A stretch of DNA of 64,000 bases, taken from assembly GCA_023450745.1 (NCBI GenBank), contig JAEXGR010000070.1:1-64000 (forward strand). Reading direction: 5' to 3'. Shown one piece after another: positions 8,279 to 16,727 of this stretch. The notes beneath the pieces were generated by a model, which saw only the letters and a program-made list of their open reading frames with translations, had not been told where the DNA came from and ran no database searches. The first letter of the stretch is position 1; the number at the start of each line of letters is the position of its first letter. This DNA comes from Synergistota bacterium (lineage in GTDB: Bacteria; Synergistota; Synergistia; Synergistales; Synergistaceae). Both the position numbers and the translations under genes were made by a program.

Positions 8279-9436
8279 TTATAATATATCTTTTATGCCG
8301 GTTAAGGCAACTTCACCGGAAAAACTTTTTCGGATCTCGGCAAGCAGCTCTTCAAAGCCGCGTCCGTCAAGCGCGCAGACGCAGACGACACGCTCGCCGC
8401 GCGCGCGAAGCTCCACCGCGATAAAATCCGCGGCGTCGCCGCTTTTGTCGATCTTATTGAGCACGACGATGCGCGGCAGGTGGTCGGCTTCAAGAGCGCG
8501 CAGCGTCTCAAGTACGATCTCCAGCGTTTCGACGGGCTCTTTGCCGGCGGAATCAAGCACGAGCAGCAGCAGATCGGCGTTCGCCGCCTCCTCAAGAGTC
8601 GCCCGGAAAGCCGCCACCAGCTCCGGCGGGAGCTTGCGGATGAAGCCGACCGTATCGGAGAGCAGAAAAGAACCTTCGCCGTCGCGGTAGCCGATCTTCC
8701 GCACCACCGTGTCGAGCGTCGAGAAAAGCTGGTCCTTCGCAACGATCCCCGCGTCTTTGGAGAGCGCCTGCAAGAGGGTGGACTTACCGCTGTTCGTGTA
8801 CCCCACGAGCGCGGCCACCGGCACGCCGTCGCGCCGCCGGCGCTCGCGCCGTTCCTCACGGCGGCGGCGCACCTCGTTCAGCCGCTGTTCTATGCTCTTC
8901 ATGCGCCGGTCAAGCTTACGGCGGTGCCTTTCAAACTCCGTCTCGCCGGGGCCGCGCGTTCCAATGCCGCCGCCCGTGCGGGACATCTGATGGCCGAGCC
9001 CCTTGAGGCTTGGGATCTCGTACCGGTACTGCGCCAGTTCGACCTGCAGCTTGGCCTCCGCGGTGTAGGCGCGGCTCTCAAATATCTTCATGATCACGAA
9101 GGCGCGGTCCCATACCTGCAAACCGGTGACCTTCTGCAAATTGCTCTTTTGCGTCGGCGAGAGGAAGTCGTCGACGACGAGGTGGGTGACCTCGTTCGGC
9201 TGCGCGTATTCCTTGATCTCCAACGCCTTGCCCACGCCCAGGAAATGGGCGGGGTCGGGCGTCTTCCGCTTCTGTACGACGCGGGCCGCCACCGGCACGC
9301 CGATATTCTCCAGCAGCATCACCAGCTCGTCGAGAGACTGTTCGGCGTCGTCAGCACTGCCGCAGTCTACGGCGGCGATCACCGCCTTCGGCGGCTTCAG
9401 CGAAAGGTCGATAGCGGAACGCCGCTGCCTGCTCAA
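8279..9436 (-). CDS. hflX: Ribosome-splitting GTPase HflX
   Basis: HflX binds the 50S subunit and splits stalled or hibernating ribosomes under stress. The 385-residue protein has the HflX N-terminal domain (GVGKALEIK near 67; RTGGGIGTRGPGETEFE at 153-169), a basic coiled helix rich in Arg, and the G domain with P-loop GYTNSGKST at 212-220, DTVGF and NKID. It starts with TTG that overlaps the cmk stop as TTGA, so translation is coupled to cmk. Length is typical. Confidence 0.95.
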   Translation of the reverse strand: MSRQRRSAIDLSLKPPKAVIAAVDCGSADDAEQSLDELVMLLENIGVPVAARVVQKRKTPDPAHFLGVGKALEIKEYAQPNEVTHLVVDDFLSPTQKSNLQKVTGLQVWDRAFVIMKIFESRAYTAEAKLQVELAQYRYEIPSLKGLGHQMSRTGGGIGTRGPGETEFERHRRKLDRRMKSIEQRLNEVRRRREERRERRRRDGVPVAALVGYTNSGKSTLLQALSKDAGIVAKDQLFSTLDTVVRKIGYRDGEGSFLLSDTVGFIRKLPPELVAAFRATLEEAANADLLLLVLDSAGKEPVETLEIVLETLRALEADHLPRIVVLNKIDKSGDAADFIAVELRARGERVVCVCALDGRGFEELLAEIRKSFSGEVALTGIKDIL

Positions 9437-10107
9437 CGGTTTTCCTGCCCCATAAACTGCCTGGCCAGCGAAGTGACGGCGTCCGTCACCTGAGCTGCGC
9501 TCATCTCGGAGCTGTCGAGAATGATACAGCCCCGCGCCGGGCGCAGCGGCGCGATCTCCCGCGTCATATCATAATTGTCGCGCTCGATCACCTGTCGCAG
9601 TATTTCGTCATAATCTGCCTCTTCCCCGCGCTCCCGCCGTTCCTGACAGCGGCGGCGCGCGCGCTCCTCGGCGGAGGCGGTGAGAAATATCTTAAGCTCC
9701 GCGTCGGGAAAGACGACCGTGCCCATATCGCGTCCGTCGGCGACAAGGCCGTTCACGGCCTGCGCGCGCTGTAATTCGATGAGCGCGCCGCGCACCTCGG
9801 CCCTCGCGGCATAGGCCGAAACTATCCGGTCTATCTCCGGCGTGCGTATCGCCGCCGTGACGTCCGTGCCGTCGGCCATGATGCCTCCGCAGGAAAATTC
9901 AAGGCGGAACGAAGCGAGCGCCTTTGATATCCGCTCGCCCTCCTCCGGCGCGACCCCCTCTTTGTCCAGCTTCCAGGCGATCGCCCTGTAGAGAGCGCCG
10001 GTATCAAGATAGGGCAGTCCGAGCCTCCCGGCCACCGCGCGCGCCACGGTGCTCTTCCCCGCGCCCGCGGGGCCGTCTATTGCCACAACGATCTTTTTAT
10101 CTTCCAT
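9433..10107 (-). CDS. cmk: Cytidylate kinase
   Basis: Phosphorylates CMP and dCMP. The 224-residue protein starts MEDKKIVVAIDGPAGAGKST, giving the P-loop directly after the first strand; an AGAGGT site precedes this ATG, so the longer frame to 10158 is not used. The conserved CMP-binding YLDTGALYRA and DGRDMGTVVFPDAELK blocks are present. It lies between pyrD (25 bases upstream) and hflX, grouping pyrimidine supply genes. Confidence 0.95.
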   Translation of the reverse strand: MEDKKIVVAIDGPAGAGKSTVARAVAGRLGLPYLDTGALYRAIAWKLDKEGVAPEEGERISKALASFRLEFSCGGIMADGTDVTAAIRTPEIDRIVSAYAARAEVRGALIELQRAQAVNGLVADGRDMGTVVFPDAELKIFLTASAEERARRRCQERRERGEEADYDEILRQVIERDNYDMTREIAPLRPARGCIILDSSEMSAAQVTDAVTSLARQFMGQENR

Positions 10108-10132
10108 GATAACCTCTTGCGATAAATTAAAA

Positions 10133-11050
10133 TTATTTTGTCCGCGCAAAGCCGACAAGTTCAGACAGCCGTTCCGCCCGGTAACGGGCGATCAGCTCCG
10201 GCAACCCGCCGCAGATCGCCTCGCCGGCGCTGATATTGTTGAAAAAGGCGCTCCCCACCTCGACGGCGGAAGCTCCCGCGACGATCATCCCCATGCAGTC
10301 GGAGGCGGCGGTCACGCCGCCGCAGCCGACGACGGGAATCGATACCGCGCCCGCGACCTGCCAGACCATGCGCAGCGAAAGCGGGAATACCGCCGGGCCC
10401 GACAGTCCGGCGACGACGCGGTCGAAGGCCGGCTTGCCCGTCGCCATGTCGATCGACATACCAAGCCAGGTGTTGGCGCAGACGATGGCGTCCGCGCCCT
10501 CGGACTCGACCGCGCGCGCCACCGCCGCGGGGTCGGCGGTCTGCGGGGTCATCTTCACCCACAGGGGGCCGCGCCATATTTTCCGCGCGGCGCGCACCGC
10601 CTCGGCGGCGGAGCCGCATTCCACGCCCCAGGCCATCCCCTCGCCGTCGACGTTAGGACAGGAGATATTCAGCTCGGCGGCGGCGATGCCCTCCATATCC
10701 TCGAGAATGCGCAGCGTCTCCTGCGTCTGGTGCGGGCGTTCCATAACGACGTTGGCGATCACGGGGCGCGGGCACTCCTTCACCAGCGCCGCGTAACGCG
10801 CCGCGAACTCCCGCGCGCCGCAGTTTTGCAATCCGATGCTGTTGAGCACGCCGGAGGGCGTCTCCCAGACGCGGACACCGCGGTTGCCGCGCCGCGGTTC
10901 CAGGCTGATCGCCTTCGTGCACAGCGCGCCGATCCCGTTGAGCTTCGGCCCGCGCCAGAACTCCGGCGCGTAGGGCCAGACGCCGGAGGCGGGAATGACG
11001 GGACTCTCGAGCGACAGCGCGCCGATCTTGACCGATATATTAGTTGTCAT
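10133..11050 (-). CDS. pyrD: Dihydroorotate dehydrogenase B, catalytic subunit
   Basis: Oxidises dihydroorotate to orotate in pyrimidine synthesis, using FMN and passing electrons to PyrK. The 305-residue TIM-barrel protein shows the N-terminal PVIPASGVWPY block, the active-site loop NISCPNVDGEGMAWG with the class 1B catalytic Cys, and the C-terminal phosphate-binding GCGGV. It overlaps pyrK by 11 bases, as expected for a PyrD-PyrK heterotetramer using NAD+ as acceptor. Confidence 0.95.
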   Translation of the reverse strand: MTTNISVKIGALSLESPVIPASGVWPYAPEFWRGPKLNGIGALCTKAISLEPRRGNRGVRVWETPSGVLNSIGLQNCGAREFAARYAALVKECPRPVIANVVMERPHQTQETLRILEDMEGIAAAELNISCPNVDGEGMAWGVECGSAAEAVRAARKIWRGPLWVKMTPQTADPAAVARAVESEGADAIVCANTWLGMSIDMATGKPAFDRVVAGLSGPAVFPLSLRMVWQVAGAVSIPVVGCGGVTAASDCMGMIVAGASAVEVGSAFFNNISAGEAICGGLPELIARYRAERLSELVGFARTK

Positions 11051-11828
11051 GGAGATTCACCTCGTCCGCTCTGAAGATCGACTGATCGACGCAGACCCTT
11101 TTCGGGCCGTCCGCCGTTTCGATGACGCAGCCCATACAGCCGCCGTAGCCGCAGGCCATGCGCTTGTCGAGCAGGTAATAAAGCCGCCGCGGGGTATCCT
11201 CATAATAGCGGCGCATCGCTTCAAGAAAGCCCCCGGGGCCGCAGCACCATGCCTGCACCCCCTCGCCAAGCGGGCGCGGCAGCGCTTTGAACATCGAATC
11301 TCCCTCGCCGAAGGAGCCGTCGTCGGTGAATATCCGCGCGTCGGGATGGATTGACAATATCTCCTCCGCGTAGCCCTCGTAACCTCTTCCCGGCATTCCA
11401 ATATAAAGAGAGCTGCGCTCCCGGCGCTCGCGCTTCTTCATCATCAGCGCCGCCGCGCCGACGCCGCCGCCGGCTAAGATCAGTTCGTCTTCTGTCTCTG
11501 GGCACGGCCTGCCGAGAAAGCCGCGCACACGCAGCTTCGTACCGGCAGGCACGCGGCTCATCATCTCCGTGCCGCGCCCGACTAAAACATAACAGACGGA
11601 AAACTCTCCGCGCTCCTTATCCGCGTCCGCCACCGCAAAGGGACGCCCGAGAAGCGGGTCCGTCCCCTCGTTCGGAAATACCATCACACTATGTCCGGCC
11701 CTCGCGCGCCGCGCGAGTTCCGGGGCCGCGAAGGTCATCCAGAAGAGCCTCCCGGCAAGTTTTTTATTCTTAACGACGGGGAGGATATAGTCGCATACCT
11801 CCTGGGCGTTACAGCTGCAATTCGTCAT
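11040..11828 (-). CDS. pyrK: Dihydroorotate dehydrogenase B, electron transfer subunit
   Basis: PyrK carries FAD and a [2Fe-2S] cluster and transfers electrons from PyrD to NAD+. The 262-residue protein has the flavin-binding RPFAV block, the NAD-binding GGGVGAA segment and the C-terminal cluster motif CGYGGCMGC...C. The start is placed at the ATG giving MTNCSCNAQEVC because GGGG lies 7 bases upstream; TTG and ATG codons further up are weaker. An unusual feature is an extra cysteine-rich N-terminus (C4, C6, C11). It diverges from ade across about 110 bases. Confidence 0.93.
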   Translation of the reverse strand: MTNCSCNAQEVCDYILPVVKNKKLAGRLFWMTFAAPELARRARAGHSVMVFPNEGTDPLLGRPFAVADADKERGEFSVCYVLVGRGTEMMSRVPAGTKLRVRGFLGRPCPETEDELILAGGGVGAAALMMKKRERRERSSLYIGMPGRGYEGYAEEILSIHPDARIFTDDGSFGEGDSMFKALPRPLGEGVQAWCCGPGGFLEAMRRYYEDTPRRLYYLLDKRMACGYGGCMGCVIETADGPKRVCVDQSIFRADEVNLHDN

Positions 11829-11935
11829 CCGCATTCCCCGCTTTCGCAATATGCAATTTCCCTGCTACAATATAAAGCGTTCATTCCAAAGAGTATTTTA
11901 CCATTTAAGAGCCAATAAATTGGGGGCGGTCAGAG

Positions 11936-13666
11936 ATGAATTTCAAACCATTATTAAAAAGCGCGCTGGGCGAAGAGCCCTGCGACCTGCTTTTCAAAAA
12001 CGCCGCGTTCGCAAACCTCTGCACGATGGAATACGAGAGCGGCGACATCGCCGTGAAGGACGGGATCATCGTCGGCATCGGCGGCGGATATGAGGCCAAA
12101 GAGACTGTCGACTGCGCGGGGCGCCTGCTGCTTCCCGGCTTCATCGAGGGACATATGCACGTCGAGAGCACCTTCATGACGCCGCGCAGCCTCGCCGCGG
12201 CGATTTCCCCGCTCGGCACCACGACGGTGATGCCCGACCCGCACGAGATCGCGAACACCTGCGGCGTCGCGGGGATACGCTTCATGCGCCGCGAGAGCGA
12301 GGGGCTGCCGGTTGATTTCTACTACGGCGCGCCCTCCTGTGTTCCCGCCTCGGCGCAGGAAACCCCTCTCGAGGAGATCGAGGCCGGCGAGATCGAAAAG
12401 CTCTTCGCCGACGGCACCTGCACCCACCTCGGCGAGATGATGAACTTCCCCGGCGTCTATTACGGCGACGACAAGGTCTGGGCCAAGCTCGACGCCGCCC
12501 GCGGCCTGGTGATCACCGGACACGCGCCGCGCGTGCGGGGAAAAGAATTGTCAGCCTACCTGCTCGGCGGAATAACCTCGGACCACGAATGCGAAAGCGT
12601 GGACGAGGCCATGGAAAAACTGCGCCGCGGCATGTACGTCATGATCCGCCAGGGAGCGACGGCAAGGAACCTGAAAACGCTCGCCCCCATACTTGCGGCC
12701 CGGCCCGGCCTCGCGGTCCGCTGCCTCGCCGTCAGCGACGACATCACGCCAAACTTCATGCTCCAGCGCGGGCACCTCGACGGCTGCCTCCGCGAGCTGA
12801 TCGAATGCGGCGTCGAACCGCTTGCGGCGCTGCGCACCGTCACGCTGACGCCCGCGGAATATTTCCGCCTTGGCGACCGCGGTATGATCGCGCCCGGGCA
12901 CCTTGCCGACCTCGTCATGGCGGACGGCCTGAACGAAAAATTCCGCGTCCTCAAAGTCTGGAAGCGAGGAGAACTCGTCGCCGAGGACGGACGGCCGCTT
13001 CATCAAATCTCGCCCGCCGTCATTTCCGCGCTTCCCGGATACGGACGAGAGATACGCACGCCGACGGCGGACGAGCTGCGCGTCAAAATAGACGACCCGC
13101 TCGCCAAAATAAACGTCATCGGCGTCATTCCCGAACAGGTCATCACTCAGACGCGGCAAATGGCGCCGACGAACATCGGCGGCTTCGCCTGCGCCGACCC
13201 GGAGCGCGGGCTCGCGAAGATGGCCGTCGTCGAAAAAAACCGCGGCAGCGGACGCTTCGCCGTCGGCTTCCTCCACGGCTTCGGCCTTACACGCGGCGCC
13301 GTCGCCTCCTCCATCGCCCACGACGCGCACAACTTTACCTGCGCCGGCATGGACGACCTCTCGATGGCGACGGCGCTGCGCGAACTGGCGCGTCTCCGGG
13401 GCGGCATCGTCGTCGCTGAGGGAGAAAAGATCCTCGCGGAGATCGAGCTGCCGGTCGGCGGGCTCATGAGCCTGCTGACCGTCGACGAAGGCCGCGCCAA
13501 GCTCGACGAACTGGCGGCGGCGCGCGACGCGCTGGGCTGCGCGAACCCCCACGCCTTCATGCACTTGAGCTTCATGTCGCTCTCCGTCATTCCGGAGCTG
13601 AAACTTACCGACAAGGGGTATTTCGACATTTCCGGCCGGGGGACGGTGCCGCTGTTTGTGCGTTAA
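11936..13666 (+). CDS. ade: Adenine deaminase
   Basis: Converts adenine to hypoxanthine and ammonia in purine salvage. The 576-residue amidohydrolase has the metal-binding GHMHVEST near residue 72, the PDPHEIANT block, and the long C-terminal domain specific to this family (GGFACADPERG, HDAHNFTCAG). Length is typical. It is a single gene on the plus strand, diverging from pyrK, and is followed by about 165 bases before the ferritin gene. The GGGGG-rich stretch upstream is a modest ribosome site. Confidence 0.94.
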   Translation: MNFKPLLKSALGEEPCDLLFKNAAFANLCTMEYESGDIAVKDGIIVGIGGGYEAKETVDCAGRLLLPGFIEGHMHVESTFMTPRSLAAAISPLGTTTVMPDPHEIANTCGVAGIRFMRRESEGLPVDFYYGAPSCVPASAQETPLEEIEAGEIEKLFADGTCTHLGEMMNFPGVYYGDDKVWAKLDAARGLVITGHAPRVRGKELSAYLLGGITSDHECESVDEAMEKLRRGMYVMIRQGATARNLKTLAPILAARPGLAVRCLAVSDDITPNFMLQRGHLDGCLRELIECGVEPLAALRTVTLTPAEYFRLGDRGMIAPGHLADLVMADGLNEKFRVLKVWKRGELVAEDGRPLHQISPAVISALPGYGREIRTPTADELRVKIDDPLAKINVIGVIPEQVITQTRQMAPTNIGGFACADPERGLAKMAVVEKNRGSGRFAVGFLHGFGLTRGAVASSIAHDAHNFTCAGMDDLSMATALRELARLRGGIVVAEGEKILAEIELPVGGLMSLLTVDEGRAKLDELAAARDALGCANPHAFMHLSFMSLSVIPELKLTDKGYFDISGRGTVPLFVR

Positions 13667-13729
13667 TTACGGTTGTTATTCGCTAATTTCCGTGATATAA
13701 TTAAAACAGTTTCAAATAAGAATAACTGC

Positions 13730-13756
13730 CTGACTTTAACCCTTATCTGCTAGAAT
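13730..13756 (+). promoter_or_regulatory. Putative promoter of the encapsulin operon
   Basis: CTGACT (13730-13735) and an extended -10 TGCTAGAAT (13748-13756) lie about 75 bases upstream of the ferritin ATG. The -35 is weak and the spacer is 15 bases, so the extended -10 would have to carry the promoter. No convincing Fur-type operator was seen. Confidence 0.4.
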
Positions 13757-13831
13757 AGGGAATAAGCGAAACGGTTACATTCATTAAAATGCCGGCATAA
13801 GGCATAAAATGACAGAGAGGAGCTTAAAAAC

Positions 13832-14182
13832 ATGGAAGCATACACAGAACCTTACAGCTTGCTCAACAAACAGACGGTAGACATCGCTCAGGCGCTCAAG
13901 AGCCTTCAGGAGGAACTTGAGGCGATCGATTATTATAATCAGCGCGTCAACACCTGCACCAACGAAGACTTAAAGCGCATCATGGCGCACAACCGCGACG
14001 AGGAGATCGAACACTCGGCGATGCTCGTCGGCTGGCTCAAGGTATACATGAACGGCTGGGATAAAGAGATCGGCGAATACGTCGCAGGCGCGCAGGCCGG
14101 GACGATGGGCATCGACCTTGAAGACGGGCCGGACGCCGCCCCCGCCGCGCACGGGCAGGACCTCAAAATCGGGAAATTATAA
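13832..14182 (+). CDS. Encapsulated ferritin-like protein (EncFtn)
   Basis: An iron-oxidising ferritin-like cargo protein of 116 residues. It forms two helices with the EncFtn metal ligands E30, E58 and H61 in the segments EELEAIDYYNQR and RDEEIEHSAM; in the studied family such two-helix units assemble into a ring whose ferroxidase site lies between subunits. After an Ala/Pro/Gly-rich linker the chain ends GQDLKIGKL, an encapsulin targeting peptide of the usual type. GAGAGGAG precedes the ATG. The encapsulin shell gene starts 33 bases downstream, so both are one operon for iron storage inside a protein compartment. Confidence 0.94.
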   Translation: MEAYTEPYSLLNKQTVDIAQALKSLQEELEAIDYYNQRVNTCTNEDLKRIMAHNRDEEIEHSAMLVGWLKVYMNGWDKEIGEYVAGAQAGTMGIDLEDGPDAAPAAHGQDLKIGKL

Positions 14183-14215
14183 TATTTAAGCACAATACGG
14201 AAGGGAGCTAAAATT

Positions 14216-15016
14216 ATGGACATTCTTAAAAGATCACTTGCGCCAATATCCAGCGAAGCATGGGCGGAAATAGACAACCAGGCCGCGGACGTACTCCGCG
14301 GCGTACTCACCGGACGCCGCGTCGCGGACGTCTCAGACCCTAAGGGCTGGCAGTGCGATTCAATATCAGAGGGAACGCTGACGCTCGCCGAAGAGTCGCC
14401 CGTTGAGGGCGTAAACTACGGCGTCCGCGACGTCCTCCCCCTCGTGGAGATTCGCGTGCCCTTCACCCTGCCGATGTGGGACCTCGACGACATCTCACGC
14501 GGATGCAAAACGACCGACTTCACGCCGCTCCAGGACGCGGCGCGCCAGGCGGCCCTTTTTGAAGACACGGCGGTATTCAAAGGACTCGAAGAGGCCGGAA
14601 TACTCGGAATAGAGATCGAAACGGACAACGACCCCATTGAAACGGCGCTCGACGACGACGCGCTGATCAAGGCGGTCTATAACGCCACGCAGGCCCTCGC
14701 CTCACGCAACGTCGGCGGCCCCTACCTCTTCGTCTGCTCGAAGCAGGTCTGGGAAAAGATCGTCACCTCGAACTCCGCCTACCCGCTTAGAAAGAGCCTT
14801 GAGAAGATCGTTGACAAGATCGTCCTCTCGAAGCAGTACGCGACAAACTTCGTCACCTCCCTGCGCGGCGGCGACAGCGAACTCGTCGTCGGACAGGACT
14901 TCTCCATCGGCTACCAGTCGCACAGCGCGACCGAGGTCAACTTCTACATCACCGAGACCTTCACCTTCCGCGTCACCACGCCGGAGGCCTTCGTAGAGCT
15001 TAAAATCGCCGACTAA
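14216..15016 (+). CDS. Family 1 encapsulin shell protein
   Basis: Self-assembles into an icosahedral nanocompartment with an HK97-like fold. The 266-residue protein resembles Thermotoga encapsulin from end to end: start MDILKRSLAPIS, internal LPLVEIRVPFTL, FEDTAVFKG and GQDFSIGYQSH, and end YITETFTFRV...VELKI. A GGGAGC ribosome site precedes the ATG. The cargo is encoded immediately upstream with a matching C-terminal tag. A strong hairpin terminator follows 30 bases downstream. Confidence 0.96.
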   Translation: MDILKRSLAPISSEAWAEIDNQAADVLRGVLTGRRVADVSDPKGWQCDSISEGTLTLAEESPVEGVNYGVRDVLPLVEIRVPFTLPMWDLDDISRGCKTTDFTPLQDAARQAALFEDTAVFKGLEEAGILGIEIETDNDPIETALDDDALIKAVYNATQALASRNVGGPYLFVCSKQVWEKIVTSNSAYPLRKSLEKIVDKIVLSKQYATNFVTSLRGGDSELVVGQDFSIGYQSHSATEVNFYITETFTFRVTTPEAFVELKIAD

Positions 15017-15045
15017 AGCTAATTAAAAAGTTAACTTTACTTGCA

Positions 15046-15072
15046 GGGGAGGCCTCAGCGGCCTCCCCTTTT
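15046..15072. terminator. Bidirectional terminator shared by encapsulin and yadS
   Basis: GGGGAGGCC (15046-15054) pairs perfectly with GGCCTCCCC (15060-15068) and is followed by TTTT on the plus strand. The hairpin overlaps the last codons and stop of yadS (stop at 15055), so part of the stem is coding for the opposite gene. Confidence 0.85.
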
Positions 15073-15687
15073 CGTCATCTCAATCTTAATCAAGGGCAGA
15101 TTGATATTGAAATAGACCGATATCAGGCGCACGGCGAGGATCATAAAAAGCGCCGCGTAGGCCGCGGGGGCGAGGCCTGCCGCCCGCCGCGCAAACCAGA
15201 GAAAGGAACAGCCGGCGATTGCCGCCAGCGCGTAGATGTCGTGGCGGAAAATAACGGGGACCCGCTGCGCCAGCAGGTCGCGCAGAATACCGCCGCCGAT
15301 GCCTGTAATCACCGCGGCAAAAAGAAACTGTACGAAATTATAATGGAGATCTATCGCCTTGATGCCCGCGTCGACGGCGAAGAAAGCCAGACCCATCGCG
15401 TCCAGCACCACCAGCAGCCACTGCGCCTTGAAAAGCTGCGGCGCCACGACCACGGCGGACACCGAGAGCATCACGATCAGGATCGTCTGGTAATTCGAGA
15501 AAAATACCGGAATGCCTCTGTCCATCACGACATCGCGCAGCACGCCGCCGCCGCAGGCCGCTGTGAAGGCGAGGATCGTGACGCCGAACAGGTCCATGCG
15601 CCTTTGCACCGCCGTGTGCGCGCCAAGCAGCGCGAAGCTTACGACGCCGATTATCTCCAGCACGCTGAGACTGGCTATCGGCGACAT
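15055..15687 (-). CDS. yadS: UPF0126/TRIC family membrane protein
   Basis: A 210-residue integral membrane protein made of two repeats of the UPF0126 (YadS) unit, each with a glycine-rich GGGxLRD signature (GGGVLRDVV near 57 and GGGILRDLL near 143). Prokaryotic members are structurally related to TRIC cation channels; some are suggested to act on glycine, which remains unproven. About seven membrane segments are visible. The start at 15687 gives the family N-terminus MSPIASLSVLEIIGVV with GGGGGAG upstream; the longer frame overlaps the phosphatase gene and is rejected. Confidence 0.9.
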   Translation of the reverse strand: MSPIASLSVLEIIGVVSFALLGAHTAVQRRMDLFGVTILAFTAACGGGVLRDVVMDRGIPVFFSNYQTILIVMLSVSAVVVAPQLFKAQWLLVVLDAMGLAFFAVDAGIKAIDLHYNFVQFLFAAVITGIGGGILRDLLAQRVPVIFRHDIYALAAIAGCSFLWFARRAAGLAPAAYAALFMILAVRLISVYFNINLPLIKIEMTKRGGR

Positions 15688-15736
15688 CAGCCGTTCTCCC
15701 CCGGAAACAGGGGCATGACGGCGCGTGAGAGGGCGG

Positions 15737-16204
15737 TCACCGCCGCCCCTTGGCGCGCAGCTTCTCCAGCAGCGCGCCGCAGCCTTTTTTGATGTCGTCA
15801 TAAGCCCGGGTAAAGTTCCCCGTGTACCACGGGTCGGCTATGTCGCCGCCCGCCTCATCGGTAAAATCCATCAGCTTCCACACCTTATCGTCAGGATCGC
15901 CGCCGCAGATCCGCAGGATATCGCGGATATTCGGCCCATCCATGCCGACGATATAATCAAATTTTTCATAATCCGCGCGCGTAAGCCGCGCCGCCCTGCG
16001 ACGCTCGAAGGGCACTCCCTCAGCGCGCAGCTTTGCCTGCGACGCCGGGTGCATATCGCGGCCGGTCTCCTCGCCGCTCGTCGCCGCGGACATGATCAGG
16101 ACGCCCTCCCCCAGTCCCCGGCGGGCGGCCATATCCTTCATCACAAACTCCGCCATCGGGCTGCGGCAAATATTGCCGTGGCAGACAAACATTATCTTAA
16201 TCAC
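15737..16204 (-). CDS. Low molecular weight protein tyrosine phosphatase
   Basis: A 155-residue cysteine phosphatase. The catalytic P-loop CHGNICRSP (Cys-x5-Arg-Ser) starts at about residue 8, and the general acid Asp is in DPWYTG near the C-terminus. The start is the GTG at 16204 because GGGAGG lies six bases upstream; an earlier frame adds 17 unrelated residues. Bacterial homologues act on tyrosine kinases or on small phosphorylated metabolites; neither partner is seen nearby. The gene ends about 50 bases before yadS starts, and the two may be cotranscribed. Confidence 0.92.
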   Translation of the reverse strand: MIKIMFVCHGNICRSPMAEFVMKDMAARRGLGEGVLIMSAATSGEETGRDMHPASQAKLRAEGVPFERRRAARLTRADYEKFDYIVGMDGPNIRDILRICGGDPDDKVWKLMDFTDEAGGDIADPWYTGNFTRAYDDIKKGCGALLEKLRAKGRR

Positions 16205-16727
16205 ACAAAGACCTCCCGGTAAAACGCTAAGTGACACGCCGTCTCGCGCCGTCAACCCCCCGGGCCGAAGCCGGCGTGAGCGCTTATCATATTATCTTTC
16301 GCCGCGGTTGACAACAAGGGAGACGTCCGGCACGGCGGCGGCGTTTTCTTACGCTGACGGGCGCTTACGGCAGGGCGTCACGGCTTTGCCGCAAGCGACG
16401 CCAAACGACACCCCCTTTTTTCTTTTCACCGGCACCGCCGCAGCGCGGCAAGCGCCGTTTGCGGCTGAAAGCGCTCAGCCAGAGGGCGCGGAACGCTTTT
16501 CTTCTTATAGCGTCCTGTCTTAATTTCATTAAAAACAAAAAAAGGGACGAGCGATATAATCAAAGCCCCTGTCCCGCTTAAATTTATTCATCAAAGGTTT
16601 GCCGCTCTTTTTAATTTTGCCCTCGGTCCGCGTTCTGCCCGCGTACAGCCGAAGCCATTTTGCGGCATAATTCTTCTGAATTTGCAACGCGGCGCCGGTA
16701 TTGAAGCCGGCGCCGCGTCGTAGGATT
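16205..16727. other. Gene-free stretch with a strong hairpin
   Basis: No supported gene was found in these 523 bases. Near the symporter stop, ACGCGGCGCCGG (16687-16698) pairs perfectly with CCGGCGCCGCGT (16707-16718), a 12-bp stem just after the stop codon of the AGCS gene. It has no T-run, so it may stabilise the 3' end or block readthrough rather than act as a classical terminator. An 83-codon minus-strand frame (16529-16780) overlaps both hairpin and stop and does not look like a protein. Confidence 0.6.

Noticed and set aside
12551..13629. Long antisense frames across ade and other GC-rich genes
   Set aside because: These are reading-frame shadows of well-supported genes; their translations are Arg/Ala/Gly-rich and lack motifs.
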